Source: Valencia hispanica
Lineage: Eukaryota > Chordata > Actinopteri > Cyprinodontiformes > Valenciidae
DNA length: 64,000 nt
Assembly (NCBI GenBank): GCA_963556495.2
Contig: OY747710.1
Coordinates: forward strand, 2,333,001-2,397,000
Direction: 5' to 3'
The notes below the pieces were generated by a model. That model was not told the DNA's origin, searched no databases, and saw only the letters and a list, made by a program, of their open reading frames with translations. The position numbers and the translations under genes were made by a program. Positions 22,501 to 35,200 of the stretch are shown here, piece by piece (positions within the stretch are counted from its first letter, which is position 1; every line of letters starts with the position of its first letter).

Positions 22501-24812
22501 CTAAATGTCACTTGTTTATAATTCATCCCCTGAACCTTCACTCTGTGTTTCTAAAAGAGAATAGCATTCCAGTTTTCTGAAGTAGCCAAATAATCAAAGT
22601 TTAGGTTTACCAAATATTTTTTAAGTTATATGTTGAAATAAATCCTAGATATTTTACCAATGGTTGAAAGTCTATCTGTTAAGTTATGTTTTTTTCCGAG
22701 ATGAAGCCACTAAAGGAGCTCTTGCTGGCATTGGCGCTGTACTTTCCATAACATAGAAAGTGCTTCTGTGGGTGTCATGTTTGCAGTATTGAGGACCCAA
22801 ATGCAGCAAAGTAAAATTATATACCAATGAAAAACAAGGAACAAAAACTTATAAAAACTCAGGAGGCCAAGAACCAGACGGAGAAGAGTGACGCCGAACC
22901 AGCGAGTAGTGACTGAATGAGAGCTGTATTTATACAGAGGAGGGAATGAGGAAGTGACAGAGAAGACTAAGGACTAATTAGTGAGAAGCAGATGCAGGCG
23001 AGGGCAATTAGTGAAACTGGGTGTGGAGCAGAGTGGCAGGGAGACAATAGGAAAGGGAAGAACGGCAAGAGAGGCAGAACACTCTTAAATAAGAAAGTAG
23101 AGATAACATGTCTAAGGATGAATCTAAGGGGAACTGAAGGAAACACTGGAGAAAAGAAGGAAGAAATACATTAGGAAACTATCTAAAGAGAAATAAACTA
23201 AGGAAACGCAAATAAGAAGGAGGACACAAACAAAAGGTGAAAACATCTAAGAGCATGAAGGGAATATGAAAACAAGGAAGTGCCATAAAATAAATACCAA
23301 AGAAAACGTTAAATAGAAAAACATTTTTCCCGATTTGAATAATGAACTTAACTCGGTGCATTGTTTAATGACTGTGATGGAACGAGAATTACTTGACTGC
23401 ATGATTCAACTGAATTAATTATAACTTTCTGTATGTACATTTTTTTTGTGAATAGGCTCTATAGGAAAAAAACCGCATTAAATTTAAAGATCAAATAAAT
23501 GAGTTAGGATCTTTGCATTGGCCATAGGTTTGAGACTTTTCATCGACTGCTATTTGATTGTTGATGTTTCTGACTTTAATTTGTGAGAAAGACGATAAAC
23601 ACTAGATTGGACTTGAAGAAAATGCAGCTGTGCTGACTCACATTAGTCTTTTAAACATATAAATTGTTGATATTTACTCCTTAAGAGAAGACAAAATCAA
23701 AAGTAGGATTGATTTTATGGGGGGCTTCAGGAACTGAAAATACTGCACTAGATAGGGGGGCCATTATTGTTAAAAAGTTAAAATCAGCAAACATTAAAAC
23801 CTCCTGTTCAGTAAGTCATGCGTTACAGTCTGTAAAACATCGATTTTGTTTCATAAAGAAAAGGGCCGACTGGACCAGGATGTTGGTGAATCTATACTTT
23901 GAAGTTTGTGAACCAATTGTAATAAACTGACACCCATAGGTATTAAAAGAGCCTCTGTTTATAAAAGATGTGATTGTCCTGGGAAGTGTGGTTTGGATTA
24001 TTGAGGCCAAAGCATAGAGGTTAATTACTATATATATGTCAGACTGATGGTCTACCTCCACTTTGCAGGATGGAGCCCGATGGAGACCAATGGTTGGTAC
24101 CAGGTCTGAGGAAATGTGAGTGTTTTTCATTTAAATCATGACATTAGTTTTAATAGCGTCATCCTCGGAGTGTGGAGGATCAAGAAGTGCATCCTCATCG
24201 TGTTTGCTCTCTCCATCAGATTCCTGTCAGCTCACAATCGACACAAACACAGTGAACAACAAACTCCTACTCTCTGATGACCACAGGAAGGTGACACGTG
24301 CGGTGGAGGAACAGTCACACCCTGATCATCCTGACAGATTTGACGTCTGGCCACAGTTACTGTGTCGAGACGATCTGACTGGTCGCTGTTACTGGGAGGT
24401 TGAATGTCAGGGAGAGGTTGCTATATCTGCCAGTTACAGAAGAATCAGAAGGAAGGGAGCCGGTGATGATGCTGTGTTTGCCGTGAACGATCACTCCTGG
24501 AGCCTGAAGTGTTCCAAAGATGGAAGTTACTCTTATTGCCACAATAAGATACAAACAGCCATTTCCTCCTCCTCCACTCCCACCACGCCTCCCTCTTATT
24601 TATCGCCCTTTTCTTACTTCTTCTCCTCTCCATCCTCCTCCTCCGTCTCTAACAGAGTAGCCGTGTATCTGGACTGTCCTGCTGGCATTCTGTCCTTCTA
24701 CAGAGTCTCCTCTGACTCACTGATCCACCTCCACACCTTCAACACCACATTCACTGAACCTCTGCTTCCTGGGTGTGGATTGTGGTCTGATCTCTCAGAG
24801 CTTCAGTGCTGA
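13754..24812 (+). CDS. Fish NLR-C (NLRC3-like) protein, FISNA-NACHT-LRR-B30.2
   Basis: Ten coding exons join without a stop: 13754-13842, 15585-15737, 15866-15988, 18906-18984, 19108-19336, 19697-21500, 21841-22014, 22283-22456, 24069-24115, 24220-24812 (1,154 residues). The first exon starts [11 protein letters not shown], the usual N-terminus of this family. Next come Pro/Glu-rich exons and a helical exon starting LLEDHIVAF, then FISNA (about residues 235-310) and NACHT with Walker A GVAGIGKT (322-329) and Walker [10 protein letters not shown] (about 394-402). Two 58-residue LRR units and a C-terminal PRY-SPRY (B30.2) domain follow. It is a predicted cytosolic innate-immune sensor. NACHT binds and switches on ATP, while LRR and B30.2 are the likely recognition end. 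No recognisable CARD or PYD is encoded at the N-terminus. I see no inactivating change. Confidence 0.93.
14100..14240 (+). repeat. SINE-like fragment (3' half)
   Basis: The sequence 'ggaccagtgaccagtccagg' followed by a GTACCCTGC box is the downstream half of a common fish tRNA-derived repeat. Its upstream half appears at 46838-46975. Located in NLR intron 1. Confidence 0.5.
14486..14643 (+). mobile_element. LINE 3' end
   Basis: Ends in AATAAAATTACCTTGCCTTG, a LINE 3' terminus with a short tandem tail. The same family ends at 38975-39095 (same strand) and at 41678-42020 (opposite strand). Located in NLR intron 1. Confidence 0.55.
16217..18886 (+). mobile_element. L2-type LINE in an NLR intron, 5' truncated
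   Basis: Three consecutive frames (16218-17162, 17204-17797, 17838-18323) together encode the end of an endonuclease-RT polyprotein. The RT motifs are [23 protein letters not shown] and YADDTQLY, followed by NAAARVL-like and [10 protein letters not shown] segments. Single-base losses near 17155 and 17795 break the frame, so it is inactive. The 3' UTR ends in the tandem tail (TTTGA)n at 18869-18886, only about 18 bp before the acceptor of NLR exon 4. Confidence 0.9.
19108..19336 (+). CDS. NLR exon 5, helical segment before FISNA
   Basis: Joins exon 4 (…QLDSLFM) at phase 0 and exon 6 at phase 1. It encodes an all-helical stretch ([14 protein letters not shown], then an acidic GDDEEE patch, then [13 protein letters not shown]). 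In this family it occupies the place where an adaptor domain could sit, but it does not match CARD or PYD by eye. Confidence 0.85.
19412..19625. mobile_element. Short Tc1-like non-autonomous element with (AT)n core
   Basis: The left end (CTTGCAAAAGCATTAAGGCC) and right end (AATACCTTTGCAAGGCACTG) are inverted copies of the Tc1-type terminal sequence. They surround a 48 bp AT run at about 19499-19546. The element lies in the 360 bp intron just before the NACHT exon. Confidence 0.6.
19697..21500 (+). CDS. NLR exon 6: FISNA, NACHT and helical domains
   Basis: A single 1,804 bp exon after the acceptor catttcag, ending at AC|gttagt. Walker A is at 19987-20010 and Walker B at 20197-20223. Further markers typical of NLR-C are the TRPAA stretch (sensor 1 region), [17 protein letters not shown] and [15 protein letters not shown] (winged-helix and helical domain 2). 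No stop or frameshift was found, and length and content match a full family member. Confidence 0.95.
21600..21790 (-). repeat. Dispersed LINE-like fragment
   Basis: Contains 'tttattgatccca' and 'gatggctgtgggcaggaagg', a familiar fish interspersed repeat tail. It lies in the intron between the NACHT and first LRR exons. The class is not certain. Confidence 0.5.
21841..22456 (+). CDS. NLR exons 7-8: two LRR units
   Basis: Two exons of exactly 174 bp (21841-22014 and 22283-22456), each phase 2 to phase 2. Each encodes LSGC(N/L), then LRELDLS(N)NN or [10 protein letters not shown], then SGVK(L/M)LSAG. The equal length and phase show they are one duplicated exon module. Two units is at the short end of the range for this family. 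Confidence 0.93.
22457..24068 (+). other. NLR intron 8 with a dispersed repeat
   Basis: 22775-23360 is a purine-rich segment that begins 'tgtcatgtttgcagtattgaggaccca' and shares its start motif with 11955-12260. It is probably a non-autonomous transposon. The rest of the intron is not recognised. Confidence 0.4.
24069..24812 (+). CDS. NLR exons 9-10: linker and B30.2 (PRY-SPRY)
   Basis: The 47 bp exon 24069-24115 (…PGLRK) joins 24220-24812 across a phase 1 intron. PRY begins [11 protein letters not shown]. The SPRY core has the DRFD(V)[13 protein letters not shown] and [15 protein letters not shown] motifs and ends LQC-stop at 24810-24812. A Ser-rich insertion (about 24565-24650) lengthens one surface loop. 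In TRIM and NLR-C proteins the variable loops of this domain make ligand contact. Confidence 0.93.
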
Positions 24813-26275
24813 GTAAACTACCTCCTTTCCTCTTCCTCCTCTGTTTTTCTTTCTTGCTAGGTTTCATCAAATGCTGGTGAACAAAAGCATGTTGTTTGCT
24901 GCACATAAACTGTAACATCTGAGAGGAACCTCAAATAATCTTATGAATCAAAGTCAGCAGATGGGAGCAGTTTGCAGCCAGTTTAGTGTCAGGTTGTGCG
25001 CAATCACATTTTAAGATATATGTATTCTTTTTAGCTCAATAATGATGCTGCAGGTAATAAATACTCAGTGGAAAGATTTAACCCTTCAGAGATGGAAAGC
25101 ATTTATAGAAGTCAAAAATATATCCTCTAGTAAAGGTGTTAGATTTAGTCTATATAAATATAATAAAAATGTTATTACTTATATAATTACATCAGAATAT
25201 CAAGGAAATATTGATATGCTACTCCACCCTGTTAATTTCTACTTAATATGTAAAAGAACATGTTTTGATTTCTACTCTGAGATCATGGCTGAGTGCTCGC
25301 TGGCCACTTCCTGTATCAAGTTACTGTTTCAAAAAGATCACAAGCAAGAAACCTGTGAAAGCAAGTATGCCCACATGCTAGGTGCTCTGCATGAGAGCAC
25401 TCACAGGTGACCCAGTCTTCACGCAGCAGTCCATCCCAGCTGCAGTCAAAGTAGGAGATTTTCATTCCCCCTGTCCACATATAATAATCACATGTGTAGA
25501 TTCACCAGTGACTGGGTTACTGTTGTTGAAGTCTCTCAAATAGACAATAAGGTCAAGAACGAACGGGACAAATAAATCGCAGCCAAAGCAAATAAAATCA
25601 TTTAAAATCTCTGCCACTCCGTTCGGATCACTTGTGCCAGTGAAAGGAGGTTGGTTTTGTGATAATAAGAAAAAGAAAATACAGAAAAAAACATATTTAG
25701 GATGTTTACTAAGGGTGTTTATTTCCCACTTTTTTTCTCTTGCAGAATATATACAATTACTATAGTGATCTTTTATTACAATCACATGCACATTGCCATA
25801 TATGCAAATTAGGTGATGTCATTTAGTATATTCTAGCTATTTTTAGAACAGCCAATATGTATTTTTTTTCTTACTGAGGTTTTTTTTTTTAAACAAATGT
25901 TTTACTTACTGAATATGTTCATATTGTGATTATCATTACCTTTTTTGTATTGTTTACTGTGGTATTAGTTGGTTATGTTTTATTTTTATTTTATTATCTT
26001 TTTGGATCTAAACATAATCAAAACAATCCCCAGTAGGTGTACTGAACTATGTGTTAAGGTTAAAGAAAAATGGCTGCCAATGAAAGAAACAATCATAATG
26101 AAATCACCTTTAGAGGGCAATAAAGCATCAATATGTTGGGCTTTACAGAATGATTTCTCTGTGTAAACATGCTTAGTTTTTTCCCCCTCGTATCTTTGGA
26201 CTTTTATCACATGCATTTATAATCTGTGTATGACATTTGTTTTGAACATTTAATTACACCATTTTATTCAATAAA
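24813..26275 (+). other. NLR 3' UTR and downstream sequence
   Basis: No further coding exon. The best polyadenylation signal is AATAAA at 26270-26275, followed by an A run at 26287. That would make a 1.4 kb 3' UTR, though an earlier site may be used. The frame at 25042-25410 has no family resemblance. Confidence 0.35.
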
Positions 26276-26440
26276 ATGTTTTGTTCATAAAAAAAAAGTT
26301 TTATTTTGGTTTATTTTAAATTTGAACAACTGTTGCTTGACCGAGGAAACAGGTCAAACTTAAAAGTAAAATAAGCCCAACCCCAGTTTGTAGCCATTTA
26401 GCTGTTCAAGCATTTCATTAAATACTTTCCTTTTATACTT

Positions 26441-26442
<2 letters not shown>

Positions 26443-26475
<33 letters not shown>

Positions 26476-26497
26476 GTGTGTGTATGTGTGTATATAT

Positions 26498-26586
<89 letters not shown>

Positions 26587-26587
26587 C

Positions 26588-26659
<72 letters not shown>

Positions 26660-26670
26660 ATGTAATTTAC
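26443..26670. repeat. Long (AT)n microsatellite
   Basis: About 220 bp of AT dinucleotides with TATGTG and ATACATAC interruptions. It lies between the NLR gene and the PYD-FIIND gene. Open frames here are artefacts. Confidence 0.97.
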
Positions 26671-26699
26671 TCGGTTGCCTTGCCTGAAATGAACATTTG

Positions 26700-28630
26700 T
26701 GTGAAGATGTGGACCCAAGCTCACAGGCTGGCTGAATAAGTGTGTTTGGCTTTCAGAACTTTTTCTGAACATCCCCAAGATGCTCATCAGCTCCCCCATC
26801 AGGTGGTGGTGGTCACTCCGCCTGTGACCTTCTAGAACAGAGCTTTTGATTTTCTTTTTTTGGCACCATGTTTACGCTCACCCCCAGACCAATTAGGTAT
26901 TTTATTATTATTTTCAGTTGCAGTGAGCTTTGGTATTTCTCAGCTCTGTCCCGGATCAGGAATCCGGATTTATGTCACCTCATAGAGTCATTTATTTATC
27001 CTCCTGGAACTTTTTCTCTTATAGTATTTCATGCAGGAAAATTAAACATTCAGATGTCAACAAAACTGAGGTGATCAATATAAGTGCTGAAGCTAACTAC
27101 CGCCTGGGTAAATGAGGAAACAGAGCACGAGACAGGATTGTGTAATCTAAGTTTCATTATTGAGGGCTTGTGAAATGTATGGTTAACGTACAGGATTAGT
27201 TCATTTTCGACATGAAATCTTTGGTAAACATAACAGTAGGAGCCTGTTTTCGCTTTTGCAGGTGTGGAGGGATGAAACGGAGAGACAGCAGGAGGAGATG
27301 GAGACGTTGATGCGGATAAAAGTAGAGGAGATCCCCAAGACTTGTTGAAGTGAAAAAGGGGAAAACGTTTGGTAAGACTAATACACGGTTCACAGAAACG
27401 AGGGGAACCATTCGCCCCAATATAGACAGCATGGGGTCGTTTGCTTTGAGATTTTAACTTTTCTTTGTGTTTTAACATGTTCAGCTGCTTTAAGGTGGTG
27501 GCTCAGTGGGGGGATTCTGCAGATCAGTTTCTGTGGTTGGGTCGATTGAATTTGTTCTCTGAAAGCTCTTTTATTGGCCGCTGTGACCAGAGGAAAAGAA
27601 TATAGGTGCTAAATACCACCCTATAGGTCACAATGTAAATCATGATGCTGTTTTGTCCTATAAAAAGTATTTACCCTCTTCTTATATTTTAGTTTTTTGT
27701 CCCACCTGAATATCTCAAATCACCAAACAATGAAGTGATTATGGAAAAACTGTGTGTTAAAATTTAATCACACCCCTGCTGTTTTTATAGGATTAAGAGA
27801 CAAGGAGAAGCGAGTTGATACTGTAAAAAAAAAACAGAACAATCTCTAAAGTAACTGAGACTCAAGAATGTTTAAATTAATCCCTTTTTGCTTCTTCAAC
27901 ACAACACTGACATATTCTATAAAATTGAACAAATAGAGGCAAAAGTGGAAAACAAGCGAACCCTTAATTTAACACTTAATGGCAGCCCGGTTCGCTGGAC
28001 TCACTCCAATCATTCGGTAACAAGACGTCTGAAATGTTGGGTCATTCCTCCTTAAAAGGTTGATTCAGGTTTGAAGAGAGGCATCTTCACTCTGAGATTA
28101 CCAGAACTTTTCATTAAAGTTCAGCAGGATTAAGATCTGGTGGAAGGAAGTCGATGAATGGTTGAATGATTTTATTTTGTAAGTTAACCTTTTCTGAGAG
28201 CTTTAAGCTGTATGTTTGGGGTCATTATCGTGCTGGAGGCCCCATGACTGGCAGCATATTTCATCCCAGGATGCTCGCTGCCTCCCCCGATGCAGAAAGC
28301 AAACCAGCAGTCAAAGCCAAACTCCGTGCAGGTTTCACTGAGGGTACCGTGTTTCTTTCCTTTGAATGATTCCCTTTTTTCCTCCAGTAAACACAGAACT
28401 GGTGTGCTTGGCCTACGAAGGTCAGGCTTTGGTTCAGTCCAAAGAATATTCTCCAATAATCTCATAGCTTTCAGGGTAAATTCAGTCAATCTGGTTTTTC
28501 TGCAGGAAAGCTTGCATGCACCTGTGATTCTAGTGAAGGTGAAACATCTCAAGATCAAGGATCAATTTTCTCTTTTGCGGGACAAGCAGCATTCCTGATA
28601 AAGATAACATGTTCGGGAGCAAAAAGGATC
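26700..28630. other. Intergenic, probable dead DNA transposon at 27640-28610
   Basis: 27640-28610 has several phrases typical of degraded Tc1-like elements (AAAAGTATTTACCCTC, GGGGTCATTATCGTGCTGG), read against the transposase strand. No frame survives. No gene is supported. Confidence 0.35.
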
Positions 28631-28888
28631 ACAGGTGAAGCTGGAAAAATTAAAATATCGTGCAAAAGTTTATTTATTTCTGTAATTCAACTTAAAAGGT
28701 GAAACTAATATATGATACAGACTCGTTACATGCAAAGCGAGACATTTCAGGACTTTATTTGTTATGATTTTGATTATGGCTTACAGCTTATGAAAGCCCC
28801 AAATTCAAAATCTCGAAAAAAAGATGAAGCTGAATCACTGAAATGAATGAACCTTTGCACGATGTTCTCATTTTTCGAGTTACACCTG
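28631..28888. mobile_element. MITE with terminal inverted repeats
   Basis: The left end CAGGTGAAGCTGG… and the right end …CGAGTTACACCTG are inverted copies over about 38 bp, both including the block ATCGTGCAAA. The element is 258 bp and non-coding. It ends 118 bp before the first PYD exon, so the open frame upstream of that exon is transposon sequence. Confidence 0.8.
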
Positions 28889-29005
28889 TATGTTAAGTCC
28901 CTCATTCTACAAGAAGACATATCGCTAGCAAGAGATGTTATGTCTCCAGAAACACAGGTGTTTCGGCAGCTTCCTGTCCTGAGAGAAGCATCTTATTTTC
29001 CCCAG

Positions 29006-29267
29006 GTGGAAACGATGACGACTAAAGAGCTGCTTGTTGAAGCGCTGGATCAGCTGAGTCCAGGAGACCTCCATGACTTCAAGTTGTTCATTGTGGCAGA
29101 AAAGATTTTACCGTCCATCTCAAGGAGAGATCTGGAAGCAGCAAACACAGAGGATGTGGTGGAGCTGATGGTGGAGATGTACAGAGGAGGGTGTGTGGAG
29201 GAGACCAAGAAGATTTTACTGAAGATGGGGCGCCAAGATCTGGAGCAGAGACTATCTGGAGTCAGAG
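29006..29267 (+). CDS. PYD exon 1 and linker exon 29388-29410
   Basis: Acceptor ttttccccag, then three codons and ATG 29015. Helix 1 is LLVEALDQL, followed by DFKLF, LEAANTEDVVELMVEMY and a final QDLEQRL. The donor is G|gtgaga (phase 1). The 23 bp linker exon returns the frame to phase 0. The loop between helices 2 and 3 is short compared with later copies. Confidence 0.85.
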
Positions 29268-32200
29268 GTGAGAAAACCTGGCAGATATTCTATATTACTT
29301 TGGAAATTCAGAATTTATCTGATGACGTATTCTTCATGAAAGGATTAAAAATATTGTTTTGTATCTTTTTTTTTTTTTTTTTTTTAGAGAATCCATCTTT
29401 AATCCAGAGAGTAAGTGATGCATCTTCAGTTAACATTGACACATTTCAGCTGTAAAACAAAGACAGAAACATTCTCACACAGGAGCAACCAGCGGAAATG
29501 ATTTCAGCCGATTTTAACTGGAACGGCTCAATTAGATTGTATATTAAATGCATAACCTTCTAATTATATTGTTCGTCGTTTCCAACATGCAAAAGAGTTC
29601 AGTTGTCAAATAAAACATGTCACTAGACTTCAATCTGAAATATGCAGCCTTAGCTCAGTTTATTGTTCATACATACCTCTGGACAGTATTCTCAGAGTAC
29701 AGACGGATCACCGCATCTCTAGCCTTCTCCCCGGAAACTCTGCACTCCCTGGACACACTTTCCAAAACCTCCCTGCACTCTCCTTTTAACCCCTATTTTG
29801 TGCCCTTGTAACATACGAGCTGTTTGATAGGAGACAGATGTTCTAGCAACGTCTCCCAGCAACTTCAAGATCTCACTTTATCAGCTAGATATTATTAAGC
29901 TTCAACAAGCCTTTCTGACTTCAGACCCTGATTACTGTAGACATAACATCACATTTTATATTACATCGTTCTTCCTTACCTCAACAATGCCACAACAATA
30001 TGTACTGATATTTAACCATGTTAAGAATATACAGTTTTGTTTAAAGAAGAAAAAAAAGGTGTGTAGGCCTACTGCCTTACAAATGCACTCTTGTTCATAC
30101 AAATAGTTTTGTGGTTATCATGAAATTGTTAAAATGGACAAAAAGAGAAAACAAGATTTCAAATGCTAATCTCTTTTATTAAGGCAAGAAAGTTCCCCAA
30201 ATAAGCCTGAATCGATGCGAAACCCCCCATAAAAAATTATGAACTGTTAATAAATAAATTTGTTGGTTAAATTTTACTAGCCACACTCAGTTACAGCCAG
30301 ACCGGTCAAATTCAGAAATCCCTTAAATAGAACCTCTCTGACAGCATGAAGTAGGTCACAGGAGCTCAAAAACCAACACATCACATCTTGATCTGAGGAA
30401 ATTCAAAAACGGATGAGAAAACAAACATCTATCAGACATCTATCAATCTAGAAAGGGTTATAGAACCATCCCCAAGGCTTTGGGACTCCACATAATGGTT
30501 CTGTAGCAAACGAAAATATTTTGATGCTACTGGTTGCTGGGTGTTGGTGGGTTTTGTTTTTACACGTACTCAGTCAAAGTTTACAGTTCTGATGTTCTTT
30601 CCATTTATAAGTCATTTATTTCCTTTTATCATATCCGTTTGTTTGTCTTTCTATTTCCATTTAAACAAATAACGCAAGTAACTAGAGTAAGTAACTAATC
30701 AGCAACACCTGAACAGAGCAACACTTGACCTTATATAACGCCATCCTCACCTCTGCCATAACCAATACAACAAAAATGAAATACACCCCCCTAGCGGTGG
30801 TATTAAACTAGAAAAATGGCTCCTACAGGTTCCACTCAGTGATCCACACATGGAAAACCCATAGAACAGTGAAGAACCTTCCCAGGGGAGAATACCCTAC
30901 CAAAATTACTCCAAGAGCTCCTCGACTCATCCAGGAGGTCCCAGATCCAGCCACGCAGTTAAGCCACCATCTCCCGAGTCCAAGTCACGCTCGAATCCTT
31001 AGTGTTCGAGTCTAAGTGCAAGTCCAAGTCACACATGATTAGTCCAAGTCAAATCGCTAGGTCCTACTGGCCTAGTCCGAGTCCAAGTCCCAAGACGAAT
31101 CTCCCAGTCCAAGTCAAGTCATTATCACCTGAGAACAAGTCAAAAACAACAGAGCAGAGTGTAGATTTTAAGACCAGAATAATGGCAGCCATACATGGTT
31201 TACTTTATTCATTTTATGTCCTCCATGTCCCCACGCTATCACCAAGCTAATAAAGTGGTATGTGAATAATAATAAAACATCCTTGAAATACATTTGAAAA
31301 CAATAAATAATGTCACCCTAAAGTTACAAAGGCTTTTAGAAAGTTGTTATAGTGTTATATGTGTGTGAATGTGTCCGTGCTAAATAAAGCGCTATACAAG
31401 CACAGGCCATTTACCATTGAATAAATTTGTCCAGTAATCTGACCTAATATAACAAGTTTATATTAGCAGCATTGGCTACATCCTAATCCCAACAACAGCA
31501 ATTTATCAGGTCAGAGTCCAAGTCCAGGTTCAAGTCCTAACGTTGCAAGTGGAGTCCAAGAACAAGTCATCGGCGTGCTGCTCAAGTCAAGTCACAAGTC
31601 ACTTAAATGTGACTCGAGTCAGGATTTGAGTCTGAGCCAATGACACGAGTGCTCCATCCCTGCCCCGAACAAGCCACCATCAAGTCCACCTCTGGATTCC
31701 TGAAAAGAAACCGAGAAATAAATGCGGGTCTAGTCAAAGTCAAATTGACCCTTTTCCACTAGGGTCGGCCCAGAACGGCCTGGTTGTGTTTCCATTGCCA
31801 TCTCAGGAACGCGGCAGTGAGCGAGGACATGGGCGGGCCCAGTAAAGATCAGTCATCACTCACCGTTTTCCGACATTACAGATGGCGATGCTGGAGCCGG
31901 GATCTAGCCCACTCTCTCTCCCGTTGCTCGCCGGCCTTTCACCACCTGCCGTCTGTCCCACTCCGGCAGTTGTGGTCCTTCACGGCCCAATATTCGCTTT
32001 TTTAAAGTTTTCCTCCTGTATTGTTTAGAACTCCGCTGGAAGCCGTGCGTCGCCATTCTCTGTGACATCGCACGCTCGCCGCCAGGCCAAACAGTGGCTA
32101 CGACTACGTAGGTAGGAGTGAGAGTGGCATCAGTTTACCGGACCAATCAGTCCTTAGGTGGACGTGTTGGGTCACCTCCGCCCGCTTCTGTCTGAGACAG

Positions 32201-35200
32201 AAGTCGTCCAAAAAAAAGGGGGTCCCAGAATAATGCAGTGGAAACACACTAAATAGGGGCTGACTCGACCCGGGCCGGGTCGCGCCAGTGGAAAAGGGGC
32301 GCAAGTGAAATACTGTGACCTTAAACTGATCGTTGATACTGGAAAACCCTCCAGTGTGGTTGATTAAAAACACCCGAGCCAAAGGTGAAGCCCCACAGTG
32401 ACGTTAAAGACTAGTTCTCACAAACCCCGATGGCTTCGATGTTGCCTAAGGGAGGTAAATAACATGAGCTGTGTTTAATAATACTAATAATAATACTAAT
32501 AATAATGGTCGTGCATTATCTCCTTCTGATTTGTGAACATTTCTATGAATTGACCAGGTGGGAGAAATGGAGTCTGTTTTCGAGCTGCTGCTGGAAACCC
32601 TGTCGGCTCTGAGCGATGGTGGGTTAAGTGAATTCTGGGAGCGGTACCTGGAACTAGAACCTTCTTCTCTGGCTGCTGATGTGATGCCACCAAACACTGA
32701 CCTGGAGATCACAGCAATCACATTGGTGCAGAGTCACGGAAAACAGTCTGTGGACGTAACCAAGAGGATTTTAGAGGACATCGGCAAAAGGCGTCTGGTC
32801 CGAAGGCTGTCGGGTCGCAGGTCCAGAACCAAAAGTAAGGGAAAAAGAAGGAAACTATGTTTTTGGCTGATGTTGAGGAACAGTTTCATACGAATCTCTT
32901 TAAAGCTGCTGCACCTGATGTTTCTGTCATTTTCTTCCTCTCAGAAACACGTGACAATCGTCAGTCGGCGCTGATCCACAAAGTGAGTACAGTTTGTTTT
33001 TCTTCATTTCATGGGTCACACATTTAAGTAAAAATCAAAAGAACCTGGATTCACTTTGTTTAGTCATGGGGAAAATTAGTACACCCCAATGTTTCAGCAG
33101 TTTGTAGAACCTTCTTTAATAGCTTTAGCTCTCTGCAGTGAAGGAACCATAAGCCACTTTTCTTTCCAAGGTTGCTTCAGTTCATGTCATGACCTTTAAC
33201 CTTTAACCTGCTAACTGAGGCTTGTAGAGACAGAGATGGAGCTCATGGGTTTTGGGTAACTTCTTTGAGCTTCCCGCTCTGACCTTGGGCTGAATCTGGT
33301 GGGACGTCCACTCAGCTGTCTGAGATGGTTTCCTCTCTGGAGAATAATCTTCATCTCCTTTTTAAAGGCATATATCACACAATAAAAACAGTAAACTGTA
33401 ATGTTTTTTATTTTTCCAGGCAGCAACGATGGCAGCTGTGAACGAGATTCTCCTGGAAACACTGATGGGTTTGAACTCTTTAGACCTCTCAAATTTTAAG
33501 ATCTTTTTGAACTTTACGTCCTTCCAGAAGAAATTTCCACAGATCTCATGGAGCAATTTGAAAAAGGCCAACTGGAAATATACGGTGAATCTGTTGATGA
33601 CCACATACGGTCAGCAGTGTTTGGAGGTGACCTGGGAGGTTCTGGTGGACATGAACAGGACCGATCTGTTGGAGAAGCTGCCAGAGAAAAGCTCTGGAGC
33701 TGAAGGCAAGCTGAACTAAACACTCCTCGGTAGTTCAAAGCAATGCTCTGCTGTTTATTTTCCAGCTTTAGTCCTTAAAAAACACATTTTCATTGCCTCA
33801 GGGGGGAAAAACTCAGAAGGAACCTTCTTTTTTTTACTATATTTACCTGTAAAACTGACATGTGCTTCTTTGCCTTTTCCTCAAATTTAAACCAAACAAA
33901 CCTGAGGCGAAATATATCTATGATTAGATCTCACATTTATCTGATTTATGAGTTAAATAAATGTTAACATTGTGGACAAAAGTGGCCCAAATCTGACGTT
34001 TTTGTGATCCGACTGGCTGAAAGCGGTCAGCTGACATGCAACCCCTCCAAAAAACAACACACAGAAACTCAATCACATCAAAAGCTTACCAAGTTCTGCA
34101 CAGGCAGCACAAGATCTGCTGAAACCAGAAGTTTACATACACCCAATAAAAAGACACGTCCACCTTTTTCTTCTCAGTCTGAAGTTAAATCAGACCAAAC
34201 TTCTCTTGTTTAGGTCAGTTAGAATCACAAAGCAGGTTTTATTTCCTAAATGCCTCAATAATTAGAGAAAGAATTTGTCTGAGATTTATTTATTAACCAA
34301 TATGTCCCTGTGGTTGGTCATCAATAGAAACTGAATTCATTATCATCAAATGTTTTCCCTCAGAAAAACTTTCTGTGGAAGAACTTTGGCCCGGACTGAT
34401 TGACAACGTGAGTAATCTGTGAAACATCAACCGCGATGATTTTCACTAAATGGACACAGCTTTAAAACATCAAACATATGCTACATTACACATTGTGTTG
34501 ATTTTACTCACTGCTTATATCAGGGGTGTCCAAAATGGGGCCAAGGGGCCATTTGCTGCAATTTAAGAGCAGTGTATTTGATACAGATAAAGGTTTTATT
34601 TTTTTAATACATAGCCTATATTATAAAGTTGCAATTTTTTGCATTCTCTATAGTTTTACAGTAAATAGAACCACAAATATCCAACAACTTTTACTTGAAT
34701 ATGAACTTTGGTTCAGCCAAATCTGCATTTAATTACTTTATTAAACTAAAAACAGGAAGTGTTTATAGAGACAGGGTGGCCCAAATGTCCTGTTGTTGTA
34801 GAAGACAACAGACATTTGTTTTTCTAGGCCAAGAAAAGTGACAGAATCAGCTTTTAAGGTAGCTTTTGTTAGGAGTGTTTCATTGAAGAGACACCTGGTA
34901 ATCAACATAAAAAGTAATCATAAACCAAAATAATCCAACTGTTGTTAGATGTTCTATTGTATTACCAGGTTAAAGCCATGGAGTTTGTTACTGAGCTGCT
35001 GCTGGAAACTTTGGGCGATCTAAGTGAAGAAGAGCAGATGTTCTTCATCATGGTCCTTAGCCAGAGTCAACATGACTTTACAGACAGACTGTTGGTCATT
35101 AAAGACCTGCAGCCTGCGGTGCTTGTAATGGTGCAGATGTACGGCCTGCAGTCTGTGGAGACGACCAAGGAGGCATTAAAAATGATGAGGAGGACAGATC

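Noticed and set aside
25042..25410. 122-residue ORF downstream of the NLR gene
   Set aside because: AT-rich, within the probable NLR 3' UTR, no motif. It was left out as a gene.
26440..26799. Open frames of alternating Ile and Tyr on both strands
   Set aside because: Pure translation of an (AT)n microsatellite.
28847..29005. Upstream in-frame extension of PYD exon 1 starting at ATG 28847
   Set aside because: The ATG lies inside the right inverted repeat of a MITE (28631-28888), and a good splice acceptor sits at 29004-29005.
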